Part shown: positions 22,344-32,789 of the stretch, in pieces
Numbering within the stretch: position 1 is the first letter of the stretch
Layout: every line of letters starts with the position of its first letter
From: Ulota crispa
Lineage: Eukaryota; Streptophyta; Bryopsida; Orthotrichales; Orthotrichaceae
DNA: 64,000 bases
NCBI GenBank assembly: GCA_963920765.1
Contig: OY987248.1
Location: 4,498,539-4,562,538, forward strand
Direction of reading: 5' to 3'
The notes under the pieces: model-generated
Told to the model about the DNA's origin: nothing
Database searches by the model: none
The model's input: only the letters and a program-made list of their open reading frames with translations
Made by a program: the position numbers and the translations under genes

Positions 22344-22743
22344 ACTGTAGGTTGATAGCAGATTGGGGATAAAATAATTTCTTAAAATTTTGCATAATAA
22401 TTCTATAAATTATTCTCTAAAAGTGTTCAATGTCAAACAAATCAAAAAAATTGAAATGTCAAATATTATAAAAGTCATTAAGCTTACTAACAATGAAAGG
22501 TCAAGGTTGATTCCAAGAGGGCTCAATCTACTACAAATTTTTTACCAAGGGTTAATTTTAGAAAGTGGAAAATGCTTAGAAAAAGGCTTAACTCTATTAA
22601 AAAAATTGATTGAATGCCAAATAATAACAACTTTTTTTAAAAGTGCCTAGTCTTGTTTAATTATGAAATCAGATGCCTAATTGGGTTCTCTCAAAAAATA
22701 ATTGATCTGGCAGAGACCGGCCAGATCTGCTCCCAACTTATAG
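22344..22743. mobile_element. TIR element with ACTGTAGGTTG...GCAGAT ends (copy 1)
   Basis: The ends ACTGTAGGTTGATAGCAGAT and ATCTGCTCCCAACTTATAGT are imperfect inverted repeats. A second 400-bp copy at 58990-59389 has the same interior, including AATGTCAAACAAATCAAA and GGGCTCAATCTACTACAAAT. Target duplication is not clear. Non-coding; an 86-codon frame here is fortuitous. Confidence 0.75.
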
Positions 22744-22985
22744 TAATAATGTTAGGATTTTCATGTGTTAGATACAATGCAAAGCAAAGGTCTTAGTAAG
22801 TCTTGGAGATGTGATATTACAGAGGTCATTGTGATTTTAGTAGTATGATTGGTTGGGAGTTGAAATTCAAGACCCAACAATTTGCACTACACTCCAAGTG
22901 TTGGTTCACTTCAAAATGTTTACATGCCATCACTTTTTGGTGGTTTTGATGTCAAAAAAATGGGACTTTGCTCAAGTGTTGAGTA

Positions 22986-23571
22986 AGGTAGCAACACCCA
23001 TCTTTGTCATGTTCCCATGGGTGTCACTAGACAGTGTTAAGGACCCACAAATATAAATCAAATGGTTATGGGTGACAAAGTGATGGTTGTAGGTGACATA
23101 GTAATGGTTATGAGTGATGAAGTGATGGTTATGAGTGATGAAGTGATGGTTATGAGTGATGAAGTGATGATTATGAGTGATGAAGTGATGGTTATGAGTG
23201 ATGAAGTGATGGTTATGAGTGATGAAGTGATGGTTATGAGTGATGAAGTGATGGTTATGGGTGATGAAGTGATGGTTATGGATAACAAAGTGGTGATTTT
23301 GGATGACTAAAATGATAATTTTAAGTGCCCCTTCTCACTATTTAAGAACCACTAAGCATTGTTTTTAGAATCTGTTACACACAACTATATAATTTTAATG
23401 ATTTTGAATTTTGTAAAATCTTTGTGAACAAATACTTGCAATTGAAATTTTAAAATTGATGCCAATATTTTTGATTTCCTCTTCCTAATTTGACAATAAT
23501 ATTTTCAAAGTTCATCAATTGACTTTCCTACTCCAAAATCCTTAGTTTGCTGCTTATGGGTGCTGCTACCT
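22986..23571. mobile_element. TA-flanked MITE (AGGTAGCNGCACCCATAAGC family) with an expanded internal minisatellite
   Basis: The ends are AGGTAGCAACACCCATC and ATGGGTGCTGCTACCT with TA outside each. The sister copies at 29029-29428 and 36913-37304 share the block CTCACTATTTAAGAACCA and the GTGATGGTTATGGGTGAC unit. They carry only two to three units, whereas this copy has about eleven. Confidence 0.85.
23062..23300 (+). repeat. 21-bp minisatellite
   Basis: The unit is close to GTGATGGTTATGAGTGATGA plus A, repeated about eleven times with higher variation at both ends and near-identity in the middle. Because 21 is a multiple of three, both strands are open (82 and 76 codons). The repetitive peptides are a by-product, not a gene. 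Confidence 0.95.
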
Positions 23572-23759
23572 TACATGCAAAAACAAAAATTCAACTTCAA
23601 CGTAATAAACCTACTGACTTGTTTACTTTGCTTAGAATATTTCCAAGATTATTCAAGACTTTCTATAGAAATTATTTATGTCCTTTATAACACAACCAGG
23701 TTAGGATTTGGTGTTGAGCTGGACGTGAAGAGTTAGGAAAAATTGCATCTAACATACTA

Positions 23760-24230
23760 GGGAAATTACAAAGAGGGGCACAAAAATGAAAAATATTATT
23801 TGTAGGGTACAATATCAAAATAATTACAAATAATTACAAATAGGAGCATAAATTCAAAATAATTACAAATAGAAGCATAAATTCAAAATAATTTGTAATT
23901 TTTCATATTTTTTTCGTTTGGACATCACACTACATGTTAGTTAGCTTTCAAAAAACTTAAAGGCCCCTCCAAACCAAGCCTAAATAAGGAAATTTTTATA
24001 AAGAGATCCTTACAATTATTGTCCCTTTTACTAAACTTTTCTTATTTAGGCTTGATTTGGAGAGGCCTTTACTTTTTTTGGAAGTTAGCTAACACTTAAT
24101 GTGATGTCCAAACTAAGAGTTATGAACAATTACAAATTATTTTGAAACTGTGTCCCTATTTGTAATTTTTTTTTAAATGCGCCTTACATGTAATATTCTT
24201 CATTTTTGTGCCCCTATATGTAATTTCCCC
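23760..24230. mobile_element. Mutator-like MITE, GGGAAATTACAAA family (copy 2)
   Basis: The ends and the ATTACAAATAGGNGCA repeats match 15784-16242. The flanking 9-mers AACATACTA and AATATAGTA agree at seven of nine positions, consistent with an aged 9-bp duplication. Confidence 0.75.
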
Positions 24231-24341
24231 AATATAGTAATAGTGCTATGTTGGAAAATCTATACAAAATTAAAAAATAAAATCAAGAAAGAAATCATTG
24301 CTAAATTGATGTCAATTTTGAACCCTTACCAATAGGATAAA

Positions 24342-25252
24342 GGGATTTGATAAGTATACCTAAAGTTTTGCAATATTTGTACAAATGCCCTTGGTTTTCC
24401 AAAAATTGCGTAGATACCCTAAAACCATTAGTTTAGGTATTTATTTTATTGTGCACATCTACTTCCTTCTCCCTTTTTGCGCAAGGTGTTTTGTTTCCAT
24501 TTGTTGCACTCCTTGTTGCAACAACCACCTTCATAACACGTTGACGGAGCACTTGCATTAAAGAAAAATGCTAGCTAACTTGAAAAGGAACTTTCATAAG
24601 GGCATCTCCACCGATTGGCACGAGATGCTGAAACAACGTGTCTAGAAGGGACTATTCACCGTTGCAATCTCCATTGGTGACACTTAGAGAGCCAAATTTT
24701 GAGTGGCCTTGCCGACGTGGCTACGAGGACGATGAGTTGCTAGGGTTTGGAGAATTCTCAGAGCGCTTGAAATTCGGACCTCAAACAGATCATGAATGTT
24801 GCCCTCCACTAAGAACCTGCTAGCAAGCCATCCATTGCTACCATGTCTTGAGACCCACACGCGTACCTCGATTGTTGTGGAAATGCATGGCACTGGACAA
24901 CCAAATTTAACCCAACGATTTTCTGGCAAGTCGAAAGTGCGGGGATGGGTGGAGATCCCTGGCACTCATGTTTTGCAGGGGCTCTTAACCACATCTGACG
25001 CGTTTTTGAAAGTGCCAACCGGTGGAGATGCCCTAAGAACAAGCACAAAGATTTGATGTGCTTGTGTGAGACTTGTTATGATCAATGTTGAAGCAAGAAT
25101 TGCAACCAAACTGAAAAGAAGTAGCATGCACACAAAGGGGAAAAAAGTGGCGTGCACAACGTAACAATTGCCTAATATTTGTGCAATTTCTGAAAAACTA
25201 AGGATGTTTATACAAATATCGCAAACTCTAAGGGCATCCATCAAAATTTCCG
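24342..25252. mobile_element. Mutator-like MITE with 9-bp duplication, host of a PIF MITE
   Basis: TAGGATAAA is present at 24333-24341 and 25253-25261. The ends GGGATTTGATAAGTATACC and ...ATCCATCAAAATTTCCG are inverted, with paired internal TGCAATATTTGTACAAATG-like blocks. Without the nested 434-bp MITE it is about 475 bp. The ends resemble those of 40841-41146. Confidence 0.85.
24600..25033. mobile_element. PIF/Harbinger-type MITE, 434 bp, GC-rich
   Basis: The TAA duplication (24597-24599, 25034-25036) flanks GGGCATCTCCACCGATTGGC and GCCAACCGGTGGAGATGCCC. It is far richer in G+C than its host, which produces four overlapping open frames of 60-93 codons on both strands. These are composition effects; no transposase motif is visible. 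Confidence 0.9.
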
Positions 25253-25261
25253 TAGGATAAA

Positions 25262-25645
25262 TCATTGTCAAATTTCAATAGGATTTCCCATTTTCTATTA
25301 CTTAAAATTTCAGTATTTTTCATTGTGAGTCCGGCTGAATAGTGGCAAATGCTCATTGCTACTCCAATCCTCCTTGGAAGAGAATCAACTACTTGTCTCC
25401 GTAGTTTTAACAAAACCGCATTAAAATTTGGTGATCAAACCCGAAATGAATACTCAGGAATATATGAAAGATACGTGAGGTGGTGACGCAAGAATACCGG
25501 TGTTCCCTACACGCCGGAGATTTCGATAAACTTACCTTTGGCAATTTTTGCTTTCGAATGAAGTTTTCACTTCCTAACGCTGTGAACCCACTTTCACCAA
25601 AAAAGCCTTCATTATCACCTTCTCCACTTCCAGCACTCTTCAATA
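25262..25645. other. Spacer, no gene seen
   Basis: Overlapping short frames on both strands (25228-25701) have no recognised domain. No intact element ends were found. Confidence 0.45.
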
Positions 25646-25970
25646 GGGGGCTTCAAACATCAACTTTTTTCGGTGACTCACGTCGCGATTCAGTTCTGTG
25701 AATTCACTAGTGAATCTTGCCGTGACTCATTTTTGGACTTCATTCCTAACAAGTTGCATGTGAGGAGTGAATTTTAGAAACTTATTTTTGTGGCTTCTTG
25801 GGGCTTATGCACCTGCGTCCTCAAACCTTGAAATTTTTTTTGCAAAAATTTCCTCAAATTCACAGGTGTCTCAAACTTTGCGCGTGAGAGGGAATGAAAA
25901 CATTTCACTAGCAAGCGGAGATCTTGTGAGGTGAGAAGTTTGAAGGGAAGATTTTATGTTTGAAGCCCCC
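25646..25970. mobile_element. Inverted-repeat MITE with GGGGGCTTCAAACAT ends
   Basis: The ends GGGGGCTTCAAACATCAA and ATGTTTGAAGCCCCC pair over about 16 bases, and further inverted blocks inside include CGTGACTCA. The flanks are ATA and TAA, so the duplication is unresolved. One copy in the window. Confidence 0.65.
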
Positions 25971-26112
25971 TAATATCATATTTTGAATTATTCTTAGCAT
26001 ACACGTGTGCACGCATGATTGGAAAATTTTCACATACTATCTTTTGAACATACATGATATGATGTGATACATGTTTTTTTATTAAGACATATCCTTCCAA
26101 ATGTAACGTTAA

Positions 26113-26743
26113 CCCCTCACCGCCCAAAGGGCCCAAATCGGGCCTCTCTGAAAAATTTAGAGGTATCGGACTTTTTTTTAAGATTTTTTTTGTGATTATT
26201 ATTATTTTTAAATTCTTATTGAAATCTAAGTTCAACATTAGGAGTTTGATCTTGAAAATGAATTAAAGTGATTTGTCTATTCAAGATTTTGTGTAAAGGT
26301 GTCCATTGCAAATCTTCACTTTCTAGTATTGAAGGATCTTGGAAACAAGCCTCAAGTACACTAGAACTTGGAGACAAAACCACATTAAAAATTCAATTAA
26401 AAAAATTTTGAGACGCCGTTAATTGATTGGGGTTGTGCATGTTATACTTTACATACTCATATTTTTTTGGTACCCTCAATTTTAGGTTTGAGATACAAAA
26501 AGAGGATTGAAAGACTTCAAATCACTTTTGCGGTTTTAGCACCCTCACGATCAAACATTATAATCTTTCAATCCATAAGTGATATTGTTGTGATTTCTTT
26601 TCCTATGTGACGAATAACATGTTTGTTTTGAATTTGTATGGTTGCGCTTGAGAGAAAATTGATGAGATTGATAAAAAAGCCGACATTTTGTTCACTTTCA
26701 AGCAAATTCTGAGATACTCAAAATCACCATGGGCGGTGAGGGG
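26113..26743. mobile_element. TTAA-type element, CCCCTCACCGCCC family (copy 1)
   Basis: TTAA (26109-26112) precedes CCCCTCACCGCCCAAAGG and TTAA (26744-26747) follows CCATGGGCGGTGAGGGG. It is near-identical over most of its length to 38027-38644 (618 bp), which suggests fairly recent movement. The interior is unrelated to the CCCCTAAAGG families. Non-coding. Confidence 0.9.
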
Positions 26744-26817
26744 TTAAAGATTAAAAAAAAGAAGATGATTAGAATAGCATCTCCAACCTTCAAACCAATT
26801 GATTTTTTTTTCTTTAA

Positions 26818-28562
26818 CCCCTAAAGGACCGTTGTCCCTACGAGGGACAAATGGAAATTTGGGCAGGTACCTACGGCCTCAATTTTTGTCTTCCTTTTTT
26901 GAAACTTTTTTTGAAGATAGAAAAACACATTAGCTTTTGGGGAATATGAATTTATTCCAAATGATGCTAGGGAGCAAAAGTTATGCCCAAATAAACACAA
27001 ATTTGGGGAATTTGGGCAGCAATTTTTTCACAAAAAACTTGAAATATTTTTAAATTTGTTTTTCTCATAGATTGTATCTTTGTCTACTACATCTAAGGCT
27101 TTGATTCATTCCATTTGGACTAGTTATGAGAAAGTTATGGACAATCTTGTTTTTTGGGCAATTCAAGCATCTTCTTGAATTTTTTTTTATAAACTTCATT
27201 TTTGAATGCAAGTTTAACATTTTTTCAAAAGAAATTGTTGGAGAGGCTGAAGTTTGCTATCTAGAACAATCTTACAGTTGGAATTATTGCGTTTCAATTC
27301 CATTGCTTGGTTATTGACAATTTAAGTGTTTGTTCAATTTCATACCTTCTTCTAACTAATGTCTTTTTTTAAGAATGAAAATCAAGTTTCTTTTTTTTTG
27401 AATTTTTTTCCAAGATTCCCAACTCAACTTCCCACCAAAAAAAAAAAAAGTTCCAAACTCTAGGGTGCAAAAAAATTAAGTTAGAGAAGTTCAAAGTCAC
27501 CTAATCTAGTCATGCAAGGTCTCGGGGGGGGGGGGGGGTCACACCTCTTTACAATTAGATACCACCTGCGATAATAGGGTAATTAAATGGGGGGTATTTA
27601 TATTTTTAAGGTAAAATTTTCCTCCCTTCCATTAGATAAAAAGCTACTTTAGTACATTTTAAGGTAACCAATGCTTATTTCTAAATGGTTATATGACCTA
27701 ATTTTTCAAACCCTATTTTTTTTACAAACACAAAAGTATCATAAGAAAAAAATATGTGCATACAATGGGTTTATAAAAGGCTTTGGCCCTTACAAGCATT
27801 TGACTTACAAAAAAACACATTTGAAAGAAAAAACGCAGCAAACAACTTGAAGCTAAAGCAAACAACCAATCAGTCGTATGCCACACACAATCTTATGCAG
27901 ACAACCAATTACACTCCCCTACCACACATAAGCTTAAGCAAAGAACCTATCTCAAGTCTCAACTCCAAATCACACACAAGCTTGCATGCTCCTACCCATC
28001 TGTCTAAATAATTTTGAACAAATTTCCCTCCATTATTTTCAAAACTTGGATAGAATGTACTTAATTTTTCATTCAAACTTGTCAAGTAATAATAATCAAA
28101 CTCATCCTACTAAACACTTTCTAGAAGATCCTATATTTCCTACCCTACTTTTTTCTACTGAATTCTAAAATGAAGGCATTATTCACCACCCTATTTTACA
28201 TATAATGAAGTAAGAGACATATTTTTGATGCTATGGTATTTCTAACAAAAATATAAAATTTACCTCCAATGAATAAAATTGACCCTATTTTTTTATCTCA
28301 TGTAGTTCACTAAAAATTGGAGAGTAACCCCCCAAGTGCAAGGTGCAAAAAACCTTGTTTTTTACACTTTGAATGCAAATCTCTTCCAATTTTTGCGGTC
28401 TAAATTCTTGAGTTTTGCATGACACATTCTCATACTACTCTAGTACAAGATCCTACGATCAAATATGCAATAAGACCAATTTTCAAACTTTTTTACTCTT
28501 TGTCATAAAAGTGGCAGTTTTGAGTGTCTTTTGACAAGATAAAGGCCATGGTCCTTTAGGGG
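26818..28562. mobile_element. TTAA-type element, subfamily 1b, carrying an 816-bp insertion
   Basis: TTAA (26814-26817) precedes CCCCTAAAGGACCGTTGTCCC and TTAA (28563-28566) follows GGTCCTTTAGGGG. The body aligns with 49493-50418 (926 bp). The excess is the 27521-28336 insertion; without it and its duplication this copy is about 920 bp. Confidence 0.9.
27521..28336. mobile_element. 816-bp insertion with 8-bp duplication and a 15-G end
   Basis: TGCAAGGT occurs at 27513-27520 and 28337-28344. The sister copy at about 50195 keeps the uninterrupted ATGCAAGGTGCAAAAA. The ends (CTC, then 15 G, then TCAC... and ...GTAACCCCCCAAG) are weak inverted repeats. An 8-bp duplication suggests a hAT-like element. 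Its 85-, 60- and 63-codon frames have no recognised domain. Confidence 0.8.
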
Positions 28563-28659
28563 TTAAAATGGTTCAATAATCTATGAATCTATGCCTCATT
28601 AACCTAAGAAGTAATTTTGTCAACTTAAATCACAAAATAAGAATAATTGAAAGACCTTG

Positions 28660-28810
28660 CACTACTAGAAATTGTGTCCTAATTGACATGTCTAAATTGA
28701 CTATATGTGTTCAAAACGACAAAAAGATTATCAAATTGGACAATTTTTGTAGAAGTAGCCATGTTGATTTGGACATGTTCTTGTCATTTTGGACAGGTTC
28801 CCTTGTAGTG
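28660..28810. mobile_element. CACTA-type mini-MITE, 151 bp
   Basis: The ends CACTACTAGAAATTGTGTCC and ...CTTGTAGTG have an intact TTG duplication (28657-28659, 28811-28813). Internally there are repeated AATTGACATG/TGTCATTTTGGAC motifs. A piece of the same interior recurs at about 45740-45815 without CACTA ends. Confidence 0.85.
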
Positions 28811-29028
28811 TTGGGGTTGTTTAGGGATGTTCCTAAGTTTTATTTTGCCTTCATGGGCTTTTTTAAATTTTATTAACCTAAACAATTAAGATTTACGATT
28901 GTTATCACCACTAACATTTGTCTTATGTTTTTATATGTAAGATGGTCATGAGCTCAATTGAGGCCTTGGCAAGGTGCTTTCCTATCACGGTACACCCAAA
29001 TATAATTGGGTCAAATGACCTTATCTTA

Positions 29029-29428
29029 AGGTAGCCGCCCCCATAAGCGTGAGTTTAAGCACTTTAGCATGGTTAGGGTAGTTGAACAAGGGCAAAAATT
29101 ATATCATTAGATTAGAAATAGAGAACAAAAAATATTAGTTTAGTTTGGGAAGTTATCCACATAGTCATGTATGGCGTGGGTATTTTCCAAAGTGCTAAAT
29201 CACTGAAATTGTGAGAACCATGTGTAAGAGATGCTAAAAACAAGGCTTGTTGGTTCTTAAATAGTGAGATGGGTACTCAAAACCGTCATACTAGTCACCC
29301 ACAACCATCACTTTGTCACCCATAACCATCACTTAGTTCACTTGTAAGCATTTGCTCTTTTAATTATGATGTCAATGACGTCCATGGGGATCGTCAGGGG
29401 ACGTCACTGCTGATGGGTGCGACTACCT
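29029..29428. mobile_element. TA-flanked MITE, AGGTAGCNGCACCC family (copy 2)
   Basis: The ends AGGTAGCCGCCCCCATAAGCG and TGATGGGTGCGACTACCT have TA on both sides. It carries about three units of the 21-bp GTGATGGTTATGGGTGAC-type repeat (read on the minus strand at about 29290-29340). Confidence 0.85.
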
Positions 29429-29430
29429 TA

Positions 29431-30951
29431 ATGCTTACAAGGTTTAGATACATTGCCAAAAAAAAACATTTCATTCATGGCAATCTTTGAGACCAAAACT
29501 AACTTTCTAATACCTTAATGCCAATGACAAAGTTGGACATGGCATTCTCTAAAATACTTTTTGCAATATCCAAGGAAATGGTCATGCATGGTTCAAAACT
29601 CATTGTCCGTTTTAATATCACATTCAAGTGTGACCCTAGGGACTGAATGTGATAAAAAGGAATTCAGCACGCGCAGAGAGAGAAAGTCCTTCGTTGTCCC
29701 ATTTTGCTTGCCCAAAAGTACCCAAAAGTAAATATTACAAAACAATGTGCACAAATAGGGTTTAGCGTTTTTTTTCTGGTAAAAATTTGCCTAATTCTTA
29801 CCTCAAATGGTCACTAGCTACCGTACCAATGCAAAAATTCAATCAAAATATGGATGAAATTACCAAATTCCTCCCCAAACAAACTCCAAATTCACCAGAT
29901 TTTGGATGAGGTTTACTTGTGGTAGAGTTTATGGATGAACGTGTACATGTTATCCACTTCTGTCCATTTTTTTCTTAACTGCTTGCATTGTTGGGTGCGG
30001 GTCGCTCTACCAACGAAAAAACAAAAAAAAACCCTGCATTGGGTGCCTAGGCTATGACACCAAAGAGATGTGGAACCCCTTTCCGAGGAAGTCATGAGAG
30101 AGACCCCGCCAGCCCGCAAAGGCTGTGGAAATTCATGTACAATCTGAAGCAGCGCAGGGAAAGTTGAGTGCCAGATTGCTTGTATTTATAGAAGATGAAA
30201 GGGGCTAGAATTTACCGAGTACCAGATTTGACCAGAAAGACTCGAATGGAGCGGCGTAGTACCGGGACCAGTCGTCGAAAAGTCACAGAAGCGCAGTACG
30301 CTCGTGTGACACGAAATCAATACCAGGAGACATGAACTCATGAATGAAGCCATCAAGGATGGCGATGATGAGATCGGTCGGACCGTCGGACGGAGCTGCC
30401 GGGGTAAAAACACAAGGAAAGCAAAGGAAAAGGGATTCAAGGGAAGGAGTTTAGATGAGAGGGCAACTGGGAGGGCAACAAGATCCAAGGGGCGTGATGG
30501 ACGTCACGGACGCCGCTGTCCCCGCAACGGGCAATCCTCGCCCGCAAAGTCAGTAACTCCGCGCAATGCGCTTGGAAAGGTTCCATGGCGGCTGCCGAGG
30601 TATCGCTCGCCCGTTCGCGGGAATCGTTCCTCGCAGTCGAGGACGCGAATTCCCACATCCCGAGGCCACACAGCAACAGCAACAGCAACAGCAATACTTG
30701 CTGTACTTCGGAGAAAGCTGGACTGCTGGACGACTACGACGCGACGGTAACTACTTACGGAACAAGTCTTCGGCACTCTGACACTACTACTAGTCTACTA
30801 CGCACTTGCTGCTGTATCACTCCACTTCTCGACAAGCGCGCCCCTGGCTGCCCCCTCAGGTCAGTCAGTGTGAGTCAGTGGTGGTAGCAGTCAAAAGCAG
30901 GAATCCACCAAAAATATAGAAAAGAATGGCGAAGTTTTGTCCCTGCGCTTC
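29431..30951. promoter_or_regulatory. Upstream region of the dioxygenase gene
   Basis: G+C content rises from about 29.9 kb toward the gene. No element ends are visible between 29431 and the TATA box, so this looks like preserved single-copy promoter sequence. It includes an AACAGC hexamer run (about 30669-30695). Open frames of up to 136 codons on both strands (30186-30887) come from the GC-rich composition; the 136-residue one is basic and low in hydrophobics and has no domain. No individual regulatory site can be named with confidence. Confidence 0.5.
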
Positions 30952-30959
30952 TATATAAA
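30952..30959 (+). promoter_or_regulatory. TATA box of the dioxygenase gene
   Basis: TATATAAA preceded by GCTTC and followed by G, a standard plant TATA box. With usual plant spacing, transcription would begin at about 30985-30995, giving a leader near 570 bases. Inferred from sequence only. Confidence 0.65.
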
Positions 30960-30984
30960 GCCTCTGGAAGCACGCACTCTCAGT

Positions 30985-31557
30985 TTGCAGCTCATGCACG
31001 CACCGTTCGTGATCACTGGAGCGCGGAAGGAAGGAGTTGCATGGAAGGCTTTTGCTACACTGGCTCCTTCGTTCGTTCGTTGTGGACTTCAGCTAGCGTC
31101 GGTTTGTTTGACAGCAATTGTCATCCGATCGTCGACGGCTGTTTGGTTTGGTTTGGTTGTAGTAAGTTAGTAGTCGGGAATGAGTCTCTTGACCTGGCGG
31201 GACTACCTTACCTACCCGTGCTTCTAGTTGAAGCTTGTCTATTAAAGTTGTGACAGTCAGTCCCCTTTTGCTATTCACGGTGATGCTTGCTTGATTGATT
31301 GCGGCTTACGTTGATGCCACTGCCGACGACGTGCGGGATATACCACTGTAGCGTATGCGAGAAGCAATGCACTGGGACAGCATGACTTCGTCTCGGGATC
31401 CTTCTTCTCTCGCGTCTTCTGCTTCTCCTCCTCTGTCATACTAGTGTATGGAGCCGGAACGACTGTAGTAGCCATTGTTGGTTTTTTGTTGTTGTGTGGG
31501 TTGGGAATATTTTGGGAGTGGTTTTTTGTGATTGGGGAGTGGACTGATTCGGCGTAG
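30985..31557 (+). other. Probable 5' leader with upstream AUGs and a possible leader intron
   Basis: If the TATA box is used, the leader contains several AUGs before the start codon, for example at 30994 (frame ending 31170) and 31041 (70 codons, ending 31253). Such uORFs would reduce translation. A good splice donor, GTAAGT, lies at 31162-31167, and a possible acceptor (CGTAG) lies directly before the start codon at 31553-31557. A leader intron would remove part of both uORFs. Neither possibility is proven. Confidence 0.45.
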
Positions 31558-32789
31558 ATGGCCGCGCACCCCATCGCGTCGTCCCAAGCGCGCAATGCAG
31601 CCGATCTGGGCGCGGTTCTGACGCACGCCAACACGGCGCTTCGCAACGCGAGTCTGCTGTCGGCGCTCGTGCACAACTCGCGCCAGCTGCCCGCCATGTT
31701 CGTCGAGGCGGAGGATCAACGCCCCGTGATAGAGGTCGACGTGCCCGCGAGGCATGCAATTCCTGTGGTGGACATGGCGAGCCCGCGCTCCACGCTGGTG
31801 ACCGACGTCGCGGCGGCCTGTTCGCAATTCGGGTTCTTCCAGGTGACGAACCACGGCGTGGACGCGGCGCTCATCCAGCGCTGCGAGGCGGAGGCTCATA
31901 AGATGTTCGAGCTGCCGCTGGAAGTGAAGGAGCGCGTGCACCGCCCACCCGGGACGTCGTTCGGCTATGGAGCCAACACGTGGGTGAACCAGACGGTGAT
32001 GCACTGGGCCGAGAGCTTCCACATGCAGCTGCACCCGCAGTCCAACATCCGGGACTTCTCCGCCAAGCTCTTCGCCGACCGCGACGACCCCGCCCAATTC
32101 AGCTCCACCGTCGAGGCGTACATGGCGCAAATCGAGAAGCTTGCGCGCGCGCTCTTGGAGCTCCTCACGGAAGGATTGGGGCTGGAGCCCACGCGGTTCA
32201 ACCATTACGTCGACCAGGAGCGGATGATGTCAATGCGGTTCAACCTTTACCCGCCATGTCCGCAACCCGAGCTCGCAATTGGGTTGCGCGCGCATACCGA
32301 CCCCCACCTCCTCACAATTCTCCACCAGGACGACGTTGCAGGCCTGCAAGTGCACATTGACGACCAGTGGATCACCGTCAAGCCCCGCACCGACTGCTTC
32401 GTCGTCAATGTCGGCGACCTCTTCCAGGTATCATACACCGTCCTCGATCTCGACGCTGGAAATGCTTGCTCAGATGCTACAGCCAGAGCGAATGCTGACA
32501 ATACCATCATCGGCTTGTTGCGCTTGTGTGATTGCAGGTGTTGAGCAATACCCGGTACAAGAGCGTGCTGCATCGAGCCGCGGTGAACGGGACGTCGAAG
32601 CGGCTGTCGCTTGCGTGTTTTCTGAACCCCCCGCTGAGCGCCACCGTGGAAGCGCCGCCGGAGCTCGTCACGGAGGCGCACCCGCAGGTGTATCGCCCCT
32701 TCACGTGGGGGGAGTATCTCACCAATGCTTACAAGTTCCACCCCGCCACTGGCGGCGAACGTCACGAACGCTTCTTCCTGGAGAGATAA
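31558..32789 (+). CDS. 2-oxoglutarate/Fe(II)-dependent dioxygenase, gibberellin-oxidase-like (exons 31558-32427 and 32538-32789)
   Basis: The spliced product is 373 residues, normal for plant DOXC-class dioxygenases, which are soluble enzymes that oxidise small molecules using Fe(II), O2 and 2-oxoglutarate. The N-terminal non-haem dioxygenase domain runs from about residue 68 (IPVVDM) through FGFFQVTNHGV (91-101). The catalytic jelly roll holds NLYPPCPQPE (229-238), the iron ligands H246 and D248 in RAHTDPHLLTILHQDD, H302 in YKSVLHR, and the 2-oxoglutarate-binding R312-x-S314. MHWAESF (148-154), LLTILHQDDVAGLQV and the C-terminal FTWGEYL recall GA3- and GA20-oxidases, so gibberellin metabolism is the best guess. 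The substrate cannot be read from sequence, and other DOXC enzymes remain possible. The start is chosen because an in-frame TAG directly precedes the ATG and the N-terminus has the family length. The exons are strongly G/C-ending in codon position three, unlike the flanks. No signal peptide or membrane segment is seen. Confidence 0.9.
32428..32537 (+). other. Intron of the dioxygenase gene, 110 bp, phase 0
   Basis: The donor is CAG|GTATCA and the acceptor TTGCAG|GT, with a CTGAC branch-point candidate at 32495-32499, about 40 bases before the acceptor. It splits the coding sequence between GDLFQ and VLSN. Many plant DOXC genes have an intron at this position, which supports the model. If retained, the frame stops at 32542-32544, giving 328 residues that lack H302 and the RxS motif, an inactive protein. 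Confidence 0.9.

Noticed and set aside
23062-23300. Regular 21-bp direct repeats resembling a CRISPR array
   Set aside because: The units are contiguous with no unique spacers, and the context is a eukaryotic MITE.
23058-23310. Long open frames on both strands with repeated MVMSDE / ITITSS-type peptides
   Set aside because: They are translations of a 21-bp minisatellite inside a MITE; a period that is a multiple of three keeps frames open.
24638-25056. Several overlapping frames in a GC-rich block, considered as a gene fragment
   Set aside because: The block is exactly a 434-bp MITE with TAA duplications. Gene capture is possible but no domain is visible.
30340-30750. 136-codon basic open frame upstream of the oxidase
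   Set aside because: It lies in the GC-rich promoter, overlaps equally long frames on both strands and has no domain; composition explains it.
31275-32205. Antisense frames of 140-254 codons over the oxidase first exon, and 249 codons over 32247-32996
   Set aside because: They mirror the GC-rich sense codons; the sense strand carries conserved dioxygenase motifs and proper splice sites.
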